This document shows, piece after piece, positions 9,362 through 17,300 of a DNA stretch of 64,000 bases. The position numbers and the translations under genes are program-made. Positions within the stretch are counted from its first letter, which is position 1, and every line of letters begins with the position of its first letter. Location of the stretch: positions 8,568,501 through 8,632,500 of the forward strand of contig NZ_JACHMB010000001.1 in assembly GCF_014204795.1 (NCBI RefSeq), in the 5' to 3' direction. This DNA comes from Nonomuraea jabiensis. Its GTDB lineage: Bacteria; Actinomycetota; Actinomycetes; Streptosporangiales; Streptosporangiaceae. Below the pieces are notes generated by a model. It searched no databases and was not told the origin of the DNA. It saw nothing but the letters and a program-made list of their open reading frames with translations.

Positions 9362-10609
9362 TCAGGTTTTCTCGGGGTGGCGCTGGCGTACCGGTGTGGC
9401 GAGCGCGATCAGCGCCAGCAGCAGGCAGGACGCCCCCGCGACGACGAACACCGTCGTCGCGCCGTAGCGCGCGGCGCCCCAGCCGAGCGCGGCCGCGCCC
9501 ACCGGACCGAGCGAGAAGTGGATGGTCCAGAACGCCGACGTCACCCGGCCCAGCAGGTGCGGGGGTGTCACCTGCTGCCGCAGCGACATGGAGTTGATGC
9601 CGGCCAGGCTCACGCACGCCAGGTAGAGGGCCATGATGGCGGCTACGCCCCACACGGAGCCGGCCAGCCCGAGGCTGAGGATGGCGAGGCCCGACACGAT
9701 CTGCGCCCCGATCCACAAGGGCCCGAACCCGAGCATCCGCCGCATCCGCGCCACCAGCGCCGAACCGGCCATCGTGCCGACCGCCCCGACCCCCAGCACG
9801 ACGCCCACCACGGAGTCCGGCTGGCCGAGGTCGTGCTTGAGCCGGTAGATGACGATGTCTGTCAGCCCGAGCGTCATGAAGATGAAGAACGACAGCAGGA
9901 TGGTCAGTGTGCGCAGCACCGGGTGCCGGAGCAGGAACTCCGCCCCGGCCAGCAGCTCCCGCCACGGCCGCCGGCCGGGCGTGGGCTCCACCGGCTCGAC
10001 GGTCTCGACGGCGTACCGGGAGGCGTGGGTCAGCAGGACGCCGAGCGCGGACAGCCCGAAGCTGGCGGCGTTGATGGCGATCGCGGCGGTCGGGCCCAGG
10101 TGGCCGCTGACCACCCCGGCCAGGGTGGGGCCGAGGATGCCTGCCGCGGCGGCCGTGGCGTACAGCATGCTGTTGGCCTCGGTGACGCGTTTCTCGCCGG
10201 CCAGGCCGCGGACCGCCGCGACGTACGTGACCTGGAAGACCATGCCCACGGCGGCGGCCAGCGGCAGCACCGCGTACAGCAGCCAGACGTGCTGTCCGAA
10301 CGTCCAGGCCACCGGGATCGCGACGTACAGCAGGAGCCGGATGACGTCGCAGGCGATGAGCAGCCTGCGCCGGTCGAACCGGTCGGCGAGCACCCCCGCG
10401 AACACCCCGGCCGCCACCGACGCCGCCCCGGACACGCCGGTGAGCAGCCCCATCTGGGCGACGGAGCCGGTGACGTCGAGGATGAGGAGGGGCACCGCGA
10501 TGAGCGCGAACGAGTCGCCCGCCACGGACAGCGTCTGGGCACACCAGAAGATCAGGAAGTCACGGTCTCGCCACAGCGACCGGCTCACCGGCCGCGCGTC
10601 AGCGCGCAT
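9362..10609 (-). CDS. MFS transporter, EntS/MFS_3-like exporter
   Basis: A hydrophobic protein of up to 415 residues with about 12 predicted membrane segments and the MFS loop motif FAGVLADRFDRRRLL. The N-terminal pattern (LWRDRDFLIFWCAQTLSVAG) is typical of enterobactin-exporter-like and macrolide-efflux-like actinomycete transporters. Start choice is unclear: an ATG at 10609 lies inside the 337-bp direct repeat, whereas a GTG at 10588 (VSRSLWRD) lies exactly at the repeat border and would match relatives better. Neither has a good ribosome site, so the repeat may have replaced the native leader. Confidence 0.82.
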   Translation of the reverse strand: MRADARPVSRSLWRDRDFLIFWCAQTLSVAGDSFALIAVPLLILDVTGSVAQMGLLTGVSGAASVAAGVFAGVLADRFDRRRLLIACDVIRLLLYVAIPVAWTFGQHVWLLYAVLPLAAAVGMVFQVTYVAAVRGLAGEKRVTEANSMLYATAAAAGILGPTLAGVVSGHLGPTAAIAINAASFGLSALGVLLTHASRYAVETVEPVEPTPGRRPWRELLAGAEFLLRHPVLRTLTILLSFFIFMTLGLTDIVIYRLKHDLGQPDSVVGVVLGVGAVGTMAGSALVARMRRMLGFGPLWIGAQIVSGLAILSLGLAGSVWGVAAIMALYLACVSLAGINSMSLRQQVTPPHLLGRVTSAFWTIHFSLGPVGAAALGWGAARYGATTVFVVAGASCLLLALIALATPVRQRHPEKT

Positions 10610-10925
10610 CGCCCACGGGGCCTGCCTGGGATGATCGGTATGCGCCGAGGCGGGAGGAAATCACGCGCGCAACACTATCCCTCCCGGTCCAGGCCACGCC
10701 GCTCATTTTCCGGCCCCGCGTCGGCCCCGCGTCGGCCCCGCGTCGGCACCGCGTCGGCCCCGCGCGAGCACCTCCGGCGCGGCTGCGGCGCGGCTGCGGA
10801 TCGTGCGCGGATGCGGCCATCGGCGCGTGTTCGCCACGCCGACGGGTCGTCCTCACTCCCTGAGGACGCGGTCTTCCACGAGATGAGCGACGCCCGCAAA
10901 CCGGGCCAGCTCGTCCTCGGAACCT
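10589..10925. repeat. 337-bp direct repeat, copy 1
   Basis: About 90% identical by eye to 13839-14174 in the same orientation, from CGGCCGCGCGTCAGCGCGCA to CTCGTCCTCGG. It holds about 240 bp of noncoding DNA and, at its right end, a truncated copy of the last 24 codons of the APH-fold gene at 14104. Inside it is a short tandem array of an 11-bp GC-rich unit (GTCGGCCCCGC, five variants at about 10726-10780). There is also a small inverted repeat, CGGGAGG ... CCTCCCG (about 10650-10688). The left border coincides with the first codons of the MFS gene. Confidence 0.9.
10853..10925 (-). pseudogene. Truncated 3' end of an APH-fold (TIGR02569-like) gene
   Basis: The minus strand reads SEDELARFAGVAHLVEDRVL and then RE followed by a stop. 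The intact gene at 14104-14934 ends PEDELTRFACVTHLVEERVL and then RE. Nothing upstream of this fragment continues the kinase, so it is a remnant carried in by the direct repeat. Confidence 0.8.
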
Positions 10926-10932
10926 CGACAGC

Positions 10933-11208
10933 ATGGCCAAGGCCGCCCGGCACGCCGTGGTGCTGCGTGGCCGCTGGGCGGCGACCGCCACGACGGAGCT
11001 CGCCCCGGCCGCCGACGTCGCCCAGCTCGGCGCGCACGCCGTCGAGCACGGCGAGCACAGCCCCGAGATCGCCGAACGCGACTGGTGGCGGCACGCCGTG
11101 GTGAGCCTGACCCGCGACGCGACCACGGGCAGCCCGTACGCAGGCCAGCCGACCCACCACGGCGCGGGCCGCGTGCCGGACCTGTGGCAGTCTGGCCGCG
11201 GCGGGTAA
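10933..11208 (+). CDS. Hypothetical short ORF (91 aa)
   Basis: Runs from an ATG to TAA, with a protein-like composition (ERDWWRHAVVSLTRDATTGS near residues 47-66) but no domain I can recognise and no strong ribosome site. It starts just beyond the direct-repeat end. It may be a small hypothetical protein or the remaining tail of a larger gene cut by the repeat-associated rearrangement. Confidence 0.35.
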   Translation: MAKAARHAVVLRGRWAATATTELAPAADVAQLGAHAVEHGEHSPEIAERDWWRHAVVSLTRDATTGSPYAGQPTHHGAGRVPDLWQSGRGG

Positions 11209-11316
11209 TGGACGCCAGTGGGGCACCCCCTAGGGCCCCCTACGATTCCACCACGGGTCCCCTACGCATTCCCTGGGCCATGTGCGCGGCTGACCGGCGA
11301 TGGTACGAAAGCGTTC

Positions 11317-12519
11317 GTGACCAAGCGAAACATATTATCCCTGACGTCCAGCAGAATTCTCGGCGCGGTCGCGCTCACCGCGGGCCTGGCGACCGCGGCC
11401 CCGGCGGGTGCGACGGCTGCGCCGGTCTGGGACCACCTGTCCTTTCCCTACGGGTACACCGAATCCGAGAAGCAGCTCAAGGAACTCAACGATGTCGCCG
11501 CGCTGAGTGGCGCCCAAGCTTGGGCTGTGGGGCAGGTGCGGATGGAGGGCCGGCCGTATCCGCCGCCGGGTGTGGTCTGCCCCGACCTGTTCCGCTGGAA
11601 CGGTCAGAAATGGGTGAACGACCGGCCGGATATCACCTGCCGGGGCGCGCTGACCTCGGTGTCGGCCGCCGCGGAGAACGACGTGTGGGCCACCGGTTCG
11701 ACCATTGCCTACCACTGGGACGGTACGGCCTGGACCCTCATTCCGTACCCGACCGAACAGAACAACCCTTTCTACCTTGATGATGTCGCCGCGGTGGGTG
11801 GCACTGCCTTCGCGGTCGGCAGGTCCGAGCAGTCGAGTGGTGAGGTTTCCACGGCGGGTGTGATCCGCTGGAACGGTACCGCCTGGCAGAAGATGAGCCT
11901 CCCGCCGCTCGCGGGCAACACCGACCTGAGCGCGGTGCATGCTCTGGCGCCGGACGACGTCTGGGCGGTCGGCACCACCAACCGCTACGGGCCGAGCGCC
12001 GATGCGCACACCCTGGTGCTGCACTGGGACGGCCACACCTGGTCCCGGCTGCCGGATCCGCCGAAGGAAGCGCTGGTCGAGACCACCCTGGACGCGGTGG
12101 CCGCGCGGCCCGGCGAGGTGTGGGCGGCCGGTCAGCGGACCACCTACGAGGCCAACGGCTTTTCGGTCAAGAAGCGCGAGGCGTTCGCCATGCGTTGGAA
12201 CGGTGGCGAGTGGACGGTGACGCCGGTCCCGGCGACCACTGGCTGGTACGGATCCTCCGTCACTTCGCTGGCCTGGAACGGCACCGAGGTGTGGGCCGGA
12301 GGCAGCGGGCAGGACGACGCCACCGCGCGCAGCGTCGGTGTGTTGCTGCGCTGGGACGGCACGGCCTGGCAGCAGGCGCCGAAACCGCCGCTGCTCGACG
12401 ACTACCGGATCAAGCAGCTCGGCGCTGTGCCGGGCGGCGGCCTGTGGGCCACCGGCTACGGCACCCGGGAGACCGACGAGTACGCCAAGGGCCAGTTCCT
12501 GGCCCGGGTCACCGGCTGA
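11317..12519 (+). CDS. Secreted beta-propeller-like repeat protein, function unknown
   Basis: The GTG at 11317 starts a clean signal peptide (SSRILGAVALTAGLATAAPA, then GATAA); the mature part is about 370 residues. It is built from repeated units with two alternating hallmarks: DVWAVG/EVWAAG/DVWATG, and a tryptophan turn W(N/D)G..W seen as WNGQKW, WDGTAW, WNGTAW, WDGHTW, WNGGEW and WDGTAW. Six or seven such blades suggest a Kelch/sialidase-like propeller. No catalytic residues are evident. It lies in the segment between the two copies of the direct repeat and has no close operon partner. Confidence 0.78.
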   Translation: MTKRNILSLTSSRILGAVALTAGLATAAPAGATAAPVWDHLSFPYGYTESEKQLKELNDVAALSGAQAWAVGQVRMEGRPYPPPGVVCPDLFRWNGQKWVNDRPDITCRGALTSVSAAAENDVWATGSTIAYHWDGTAWTLIPYPTEQNNPFYLDDVAAVGGTAFAVGRSEQSSGEVSTAGVIRWNGTAWQKMSLPPLAGNTDLSAVHALAPDDVWAVGTTNRYGPSADAHTLVLHWDGHTWSRLPDPPKEALVETTLDAVAARPGEVWAAGQRTTYEANGFSVKKREAFAMRWNGGEWTVTPVPATTGWYGSSVTSLAWNGTEVWAGGSGQDDATARSVGVLLRWDGTAWQQAPKPPLLDDYRIKQLGAVPGGGLWATGYGTRETDEYAKGQFLARVTG

Positions 12520-13062
12520 ACCTTCCTGCCTGCGATGGCGTGGGGTGAGGTGCGCGAGCTGACCGCTGCGTCGAACGCCCTGCGCGCTACCGCGCTGTGG
12601 CGGGCATGGGGACGATCGGCGCCGCAGGGGCTCCTTCGCCGGCCCCACGGCATCGAGCACGATCTCCTCGGACCTCGGGATGCGGAGCCCGGCCGCGCCG
12701 ACGAGCGCATCGGGCCCATCCCGGTACGGGAGTCGGCCCTCGGGAGACGACCCTGCCGCTCGACTAAAGGGTCACCCACCGCTTGAGGAGACGCACGCCG
12801 ATCGGAAGGAACGCTCCGCTATGGTGAGGCGCCTGTCAGGAACTCGTCTGCGTTCGAGGACCTGCGCCTGCACCCGCGCACGGATTCCTTCAACTACAGG
12901 ATGAGGAGTCCGAGTACCCGCGCGCTTTGAAGGAAGGCCTTCGCGCGAGCCCGCATCGGGGGGCGGGCCCGCCCGCTGCCCCCGACCGGAGCGCGAGGGA
13001 CGCTGGATGCGGTTCCTCGCGCAGGGACTCCAGAGTCGGGGGTCCGTCCCAGGACGGCAAGT
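12520..13062. other. 543-bp intergenic stretch without a convincing gene
   Basis: No open frame here looks protein-like. Two GC-rich hairpins sit close together: one around GAAGGAAGGCCTTC (about 12927-12945, flanked by CGCGC/GCGCG) and one around GGGCGGGCCCGCCC (about 12958-12985). They lie between a plus-strand gene and a minus-strand gene that converge, so they could act as terminators, though neither has a T-run. Confidence 0.5.
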
Positions 13063-13464
13063 TCAGGAGTGGGTGGCGCGGATCTCCGTCACGGTGAACT
13101 CGTCGACGATGTGCCGGTTCTGCACCAGAAACCCCACCACCCCCGCCACCGCTTCCGAGCCCAGTGCCGCTCTGACACGTGCGCTCAGAAGGTAGACAAG
13201 GGGCGTCGACGGCTGGGTGAGAGTGAGGCCGCGGTCGTGGCGGTGCACGTCCTGCAGCGCCCTGATGGGAATCGGCCGCTCGGTGGTGAACCACGCCGCG
13301 ACCTCCCACAGCGGCTCTGCAGGATCGACGTCGGCACTGGCGTGATAGCAGGCGACGCAGCCGTGCCTGGCATGCTGACCATGCCGGCAGGTCCACTGGG
13401 CGACGTCGGCCGGGCTCTGGGCATGGGCGCTCAGGACGGCTGCTTCGGTGACTCGGCGGCGCAC
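13063..13464 (-). CDS. Hypothetical protein (133 aa) with a Cys/His-rich N-terminal stretch
   Basis: A protein-like frame with a mixed beta/alpha pattern: LWEVAAWFTTERPIPIRAL, and PLVYLLSARVRAALGSEAVA, ending with TVTEIRATHS. Residues about 24-41 hold C..H..H..H.C..C.H (TCRHGQHARHGCVACYH), which could bind a metal, but the motif matches no family I know. It is flanked by noncoding DNA and lies between the direct repeats. The annotation is limited to hypothetical; the start is the first ATG and could be slightly wrong. Confidence 0.55.
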   Translation of the reverse strand: MRRRVTEAAVLSAHAQSPADVAQWTCRHGQHARHGCVACYHASADVDPAEPLWEVAAWFTTERPIPIRALQDVHRHDRGLTLTQPSTPLVYLLSARVRAALGSEAVAGVVGFLVQNRHIVDEFTVTEIRATHS

Positions 13465-13838
13465 CGGTTTTGACCGCTCCTCCCGCGGAGTGACAGAGTC
13501 GCTGGTGATGATCGGATCCCTTCGCGGCTACATCCCAATACGTGAGAGCCTAGCCTCGTTACCAGGTCGGAGCCCGGCTCAGTGGTGACGGTAGCGGCAG
13601 AGGAGGTCCGGCCGCATCAACCAGGCCGGTGCTGGTTCAGCTCATCTGGGTTTGCGACCAGAGCGATCGCCAGGTGACCAGCGCGTGCAGGGCATCGGGC
13701 ACGCCCGGGTGCGGTTGCCGGTCCGGGGTGATGCGCAGGACCTGCGGTTCGGGCCAGCCGCTCGCCACTGCCTGGCGGCGCTCCTGGTCGACGGACCGCT
13801 CACCGTCGCCTGTGATCTCAGGCGTCCGACAGCGCCTT
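13465..13838. other. 374-bp noncoding stretch before repeat copy 2
   Basis: Upstream region of the 133-aa gene and left flank of the second direct-repeat copy. Plus-strand frames here (for example through 13652-13830) run on into the repeat, have biased composition and no domain, so they were not called. No clear promoter or operator could be assigned. Confidence 0.4.
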
Positions 13839-14174
13839 CGGCCGCGCGTCAGCGCGCATCGCCCACGGGGCCTGCCTGGGATGATCGGTATGCGCCGAGG
13901 CGGGAGGAAATCACGCGCGCAACACTATCCCTCCCGGTCCAGGCCACGCCGCCCAATTTCCGGCCCCGCGTCGGCACCGCGCCGACCCCGCGTCGGCACG
14001 AGCGTCGGCACTGCGCGAGCACCTCCGGCGTGGCTGCGGCGCGGCTGCGGATCGTGCGCGGGATGCGGCCATCGGCGCGTGTTCGCCACGCCGACGGTCG
14101 TCCTCACTCCCTGAGGACGCGCTCTTCCACGAGGTGAGTGACGCACGCGAAGCGGGTCAGCTCGTCCTCGGGAA
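13839..14174. repeat. 337-bp direct repeat, copy 2
   Basis: Matches 10589-10925 in the same orientation. The right third is the authentic 3' end of the APH-fold gene (stop at 14104); the left two thirds are noncoding and include a more degenerate version of the GTCGGCCCCGC array. Because the gene is whole here, this copy is probably the source, and copy 1 the duplicate. Confidence 0.9.
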
Positions 14175-14934
14175 CGCGGCCCGCCCAGACGACCGTCGTG
14201 GCCAGCCGGAAGATGAGCGCGCGTGCCAGCAGGTGAAGCCCTTCGCGGCCGGGCAGGACGGCCTCGACGAGCTCCGGGTCCGCGCGGTGGTAGAGCAGCC
14301 CGTCCGCGACCACGACGGCCTCGGCGTACCCGACCGGCCGCCAGTACGGCGAGAAGTCGATCACGACGGGTGGCCGTCCGGGATGGAACAGCACGTTCCC
14401 GGTCAGATCCCCGTGAACGAGCTGGCTGGGAGCCGCCACGGGACCGGCGAGCTCGCCCAGCCTGGCCAGCAGCTCATCGGCGTTGGACGACCGAGGCGGA
14501 GCCGCCTCGCCCCAGGCGATGCGATCAGCGGCCGCCCACGGATCGTCGCGCCGGTCGAGCAGGGCCGGGCGCGGGAGGTGCCGCAGCTCCCGATGGAACG
14601 CCCTGCCGGCGGCGATCAGCGACTCCCACCTCCCGGCGGGCCCCTCCCGGCCTTCCAGGAACTCCGAAGCCGTCCATCCCTCGACCACGTAGGCCCCGTC
14701 GCGGGAGCGGAGCGGGCGAGGGACCCGGAAACCGGCCGCGGGGGACAGGCCCGCGAACACCCGCGCCGACCATTCCGCCTCCTCCACGCTGTCCACGGGT
14801 TTCACGACCGCGTCCCCGGCCCGGAAGCTCCGTCCCCGGCCGCCGGCGAGCGGGCGGACGGGCGCGGCCAGCCCGAACGCCGCCAGCATGCCGGGCGGCG
14901 GCTCCGTCACCATCCCCAAGATCATGGTGGCCAT
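14104..14934 (-). CDS. APH-fold kinase, TIGR02569-like actinobacterial family
   Basis: About 276 residues. The catalytic loop LVHGDLTGNVLFHPG and metal site VVIDFSPYWRPVGYAEA are those of a specific actinobacterial phosphotransferase-like family (TIGR02569); the DFSPYWRP string is characteristic of it. Function is not established for the family. Start options are the ATG at 14934 (MATMILG) and the ATG at 14913 (MVTEPPPG). It diverges from another APH-fold gene with only about 50 bp between starts, so they probably share a promoter region. Its 3' end is duplicated 3.25 kb away. Confidence 0.8.
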   Translation of the reverse strand: MATMILGMVTEPPPGMLAAFGLAAPVRPLAGGRGRSFRAGDAVVKPVDSVEEAEWSARVFAGLSPAAGFRVPRPLRSRDGAYVVEGWTASEFLEGREGPAGRWESLIAAGRAFHRELRHLPRPALLDRRDDPWAAADRIAWGEAAPPRSSNADELLARLGELAGPVAAPSQLVHGDLTGNVLFHPGRPPVVIDFSPYWRPVGYAEAVVVADGLLYHRADPELVEAVLPGREGLHLLARALIFRLATTVVWAGRVPEDELTRFACVTHLVEERVLRE

Positions 14935-14985
14935 CGTGCCGGATGGCCGGTCCGCCACGCACCCCGATTTCCGGCTGAGGGCACC

Positions 14986-15714
14986 ATGGTCGTCATGACC
15001 GAGGAACCGCTCACCGGCGGGAACAACGCCACGGAAGTCGTACGGGTCGGCGACACGGTCCGGCGCGCCCGCGACGCCGGGGCCGCGTTCGCCGCACGGG
15101 TGCTCGCCCGGCTGGAGTCGGCCGACTACCCCCACGCGCCACGCCACCTCGGCATCGACGAGCAGGGCCGGGACATCCTGACCTTCGTCCCCGGCACCAC
15201 CACCGACCACCCCGCACAGCGGGCGCCCGGCGCGTACGCGGCCGGCGGGCGGATGCTGCGCGAGCTGCACGAGGCGACCGCCGGGCACGTCCTGGCCGCC
15301 GGGCGGGAGTGCGTGATCCACGGCGACCCCGGCCCGTTCAACACCATCTTCCGGCAGGGCCTGCCGGTGGCGTTCATCGACTGGTCGTCCTGCCGTCCCG
15401 GCGACCGGCTCGAGGACCTGGGGTACATGGCGTGGACCTGGTGCATCCTGTCGCAGGCCGGGGTGCCGCCGGTCGAGCAGGCCGGGCACCTGCGGGAGCT
15501 GCGCGACGGCTACGGCCCGGTCGAAGCGGCGCGGCTCCTGGACGCGATGGAGGGCGCGCAGTCGCGCATCGTCGACGCCGAGACGGCCAACCTCGACAAC
15601 CCGACGCTCACCGCCGCACGCCGCCACCACGCGGAGGCGGCCGTCGCCTGGGCCACGGCCGACCGCGCGTTCGTGCGGCGGCACCGGGCGCTCTTGCTGT
15701 CCGCACTGAGGTAA
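14986..15714 (+). CDS. Phosphotransferase (APH) family protein
   Basis: 242 residues from the ATG at 14986 (GAGGG 4-5 bp upstream); an ATG at 14995 is an alternative. The catalytic loop CVIHGDPGPFNTIF and metal-binding AFIDWSSCRPGDRLEDL are clear, and LEDLGYMAWTW is typical of choline kinase/APH-like proteins. The ATP-binding N-terminal lobe is short. Substrate unknown. It is divergent from the TIGR02569-like gene. The 3' end is followed by degenerate copies of itself. Confidence 0.78.
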   Translation: MVVMTEEPLTGGNNATEVVRVGDTVRRARDAGAAFAARVLARLESADYPHAPRHLGIDEQGRDILTFVPGTTTDHPAQRAPGAYAAGGRMLRELHEATAGHVLAAGRECVIHGDPGPFNTIFRQGLPVAFIDWSSCRPGDRLEDLGYMAWTWCILSQAGVPPVEQAGHLRELRDGYGPVEAARLLDAMEGAQSRIVDAETANLDNPTLTAARRHHAEAAVAWATADRAFVRRHRALLLSALR

Positions 15715-15910
15715 GGCCCACCGCGAAAGCCGCGCGCTGCTGCTGGACGCACTGCGGTAGGGGCGGCGTCGAAAGCCGCAGCGGCACGGGCGCTGCGGTG
15801 CTGAGCGTCAGCACCGGCACCAACCGCTGGTGGACGCGCCGTCGTGCTGGGCGCGGGCACCAACTGCTGCCGTCCGCACCGCGGTGAGGGGCGCCGCGAA
15901 GGCCGCGGCG
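15680..15910. repeat. Degenerate repeats of the 3' end of the APH gene
   Basis: The final codons and stop of the preceding gene (GCGCTCTTGCTGTCCGCACT, then GAGGTAAGG) recur as GCGCTGCTGCTGGACGCACT then GCGGTAGGGG at about 15736, and as a looser version CTGCTGCCGTCCGCACCGCG then GTGAGGGG at about 15864. Each is followed by a GCGAAAGCCGC-like stretch. These look like decayed tandem duplications around a stop codon. Confidence 0.55.
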
Positions 15911-15914
15911 CCCC
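15888..15914. terminator. GC-rich hairpin, probable terminator
   Basis: An 11-bp perfect stem, GGGGCGCCGCG / CGCGGCGCCCC, with a 5-nt loop (AAGGC). It lies downstream of the plus-strand APH gene and just past the end of the minus-strand remnant ORF, so it could act in both directions. There is no T-run, as is common in actinomycetes. Confidence 0.6.
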
Positions 15915-15921
15915 TGGCGTG

Positions 15922-16284
15922 TCAGTTGCCGCGCAGCACCGTCGTGGCCTTGTTGCCGGCGTAGTCCTCCAGCACCGCGACCACCTTGCTGCCCGCACTC
16001 GACATGGTCACCGTCTCGGCGCGCCAACCGGCTCTACTGGCTCGACAAGGGCTACAAGTCCGGCAAGCCGGGCGCCTGTAACACCTGGACGGCGAGCTCT
16101 TCCAAGGTCGCCTGAACCGGATCGCCGGCCACCGCCCCCGGCGGTGGCCGCCAGCCGTCAGACGGTGCCGGGAGGCGGCCTTCGGGCAGTAGGTGGACTC
16201 GTCGCGGCGGCGGGCCATGCCGTCGATCCACCCGTAGCACAGCGCCTCCTGCGGGGCCTGCTCGTAGGTGAGGCTGGTGGGCAT
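15922..16284 (-). pseudogene. Mosaic remnant: YdeI-like N-terminal piece joined to an unrelated C-terminal tail
   Basis: The ATG overlaps the LysR stop (TGATG). The first 30 residues (APQEALCYGWIDGMARRRDE) match the YdeI/OmpD-associated family, whose hallmark is an EALC(W/F)GWIDG string. The match then breaks off where the family would continue with a TPR-like motif. The last 30 residues (ETVTMSSAGSKVVAVLEDYA, then GNKATTVLRGN) resemble the end of an exported Ig-like domain. A full YdeI protein is about 190 residues, so neither half is intact. Confidence 0.5.
16026..16115 (+). pseudogene. C-terminal fragment of an exported-protein gene
   Basis: The plus strand reads NRLYWLDKGYKSGKPGACNT, then WTASSSKVA and a stop at 16115. 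It looks like a genuine C terminus, with Trp/Tyr/Gly-rich and Cys-containing sequence, but nothing upstream on this strand continues it. It sits opposite the mosaic remnant and shares its breakpoint near 16020. The parent family was not identified. Confidence 0.4.
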
Positions 16285-17189
16285 CAGACGTGCCGGCCGA
16301 GAACCTCGCGTACGAGCTCGCGCAGCCACACGTGCGCGGGGTCCACGTCGTAACGGGGATGCCACGCCTGCGACACCGTCATCTCCGGCAACGCGAACGG
16401 GATCGGGAACGTCGCCAGCCCCAAGGCCTCCACCAGCGGCCGGGTCAGCCGTTCCGGCGTCATCCCCACCAGGTCGGACTGCCGCACCGCCAGCAGCGAC
16501 GCCTCGAACGTCGGCACCGAGCCCGCGATCCGGCGCGTCAGCCCCATGCCGGCCAGGATCTCGTCCACCGGGCCCTCGTCGCGGCCCCGCCGGGTGGCGA
16601 TCACGTGCTCGGCCGCCGCCAGCCGCTCCGCCGTGACCGGCCCGTCGAGCAGCGGGTGCCCGGGACGGACGACGCCCACCGCCCGGTCCGTCACGATCGG
16701 CTCGACCCGCGTCTCCGGCGCCGGGTCCGAGATCACGGTCACCTCCAGGTCGGCGCTCCCGTCACGCAGCGCTTGCGCGTCGCCGTACCCCTCGGGAATG
16801 AAGTGGAAACGCACCCCGGGAGCCGACGTGGCCGCCTCCGTCAGCAGCGCCACGCCCATGGCCGTGATCACCGCGTCCGAGGCCAGGATCGTGAAGCGCC
16901 GTACGAGCGTGGCCGGGTCCAGCCGGCCCGGCGGCGTGAACACCTTCCTGGCCGCCTCGACCAGCGCCCGTACCTCCTCCCGCACGGCCAGCGCCCGCGG
17001 CGTGGGCACCATCTGCCGCCCCGAGCGCACCAGCACGGGATCGCCCATCGCCTTGCGGATGCGGCCGAGCGTACGGCTCATGGCCGGCTCCGACAGGTGC
17101 AGCCGCTGCGCGGCGGCCGAGACGCTGCCCTCCTCCAGCAGGACGTCCAGCGCGATCAGCAGGTCCAGACTCGGTTGCGTCTGACGCAT
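16284..17189 (-). CDS. LysR-family transcriptional regulator (NodD-like)
   Basis: 301 residues with an N-terminal winged HTH (LLIALDVLLEEGSVSAAAQR, then LHLSEPAMSRTLGRIR, residues about 10-45) and a type-2 periplasmic-binding-like effector domain. The sequence is closest to NodD/LinR-like members. It is divergent from the MFS gene at 17301, with 111 bp between starts. This is the classic arrangement in which a LysR regulator controls the neighbouring gene and itself. The effector is unknown; control of the exporter is inference. Confidence 0.9.
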   Translation of the reverse strand: MRQTQPSLDLLIALDVLLEEGSVSAAAQRLHLSEPAMSRTLGRIRKAMGDPVLVRSGRQMVPTPRALAVREEVRALVEAARKVFTPPGRLDPATLVRRFTILASDAVITAMGVALLTEAATSAPGVRFHFIPEGYGDAQALRDGSADLEVTVISDPAPETRVEPIVTDRAVGVVRPGHPLLDGPVTAERLAAAEHVIATRRGRDEGPVDEILAGMGLTRRIAGSVPTFEASLLAVRQSDLVGMTPERLTRPLVEALGLATFPIPFALPEMTVSQAWHPRYDVDPAHVWLRELVREVLGRHV

Positions 17190-17300
17190 ATATCACCTGA
17201 AAAAGATGCATTTGAGGTTAAGTCACGGCCGAGTTTACGGTGAATTCCGCGGGAGGCCTCCGCTCGACTCATCACCCATCTCCGAACCCGGGGGTTTCGC
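17190..17300. promoter_or_regulatory. Divergent LysR/MFS control region
   Basis: The 111 bp between the two starts are noticeably richer in A and T than the flanking genes (TATATCACCTGAAAAAGATG, then CATTTGAGGTTAAG). This fits a promoter region for both directions. A near-palindrome TGCGTCTGACGCA (17176-17188) overlaps the first codons of the regulator. No T-N11-A box can be fixed with confidence. Confidence 0.5.

Noticed and set aside
12958..12985. GC-rich hairpin as a replication origin or attachment site
   Set aside because: It is a short GC palindrome between convergent genes with no iterons, A/T-rich region or recombinase gene; a terminator explains it better.
13629..14137. Plus-strand frames running into repeat copy 2
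   Set aside because: Composition is Arg/Pro-rich, as expected for antisense GC-rich DNA, and the frames cross the repeat border, where no real gene is shared.
17176..17188. Palindrome TGCGTCTGACGCA near the LysR start
   Set aside because: It lies over the first coding codons and may be chance; no second copy nearby.
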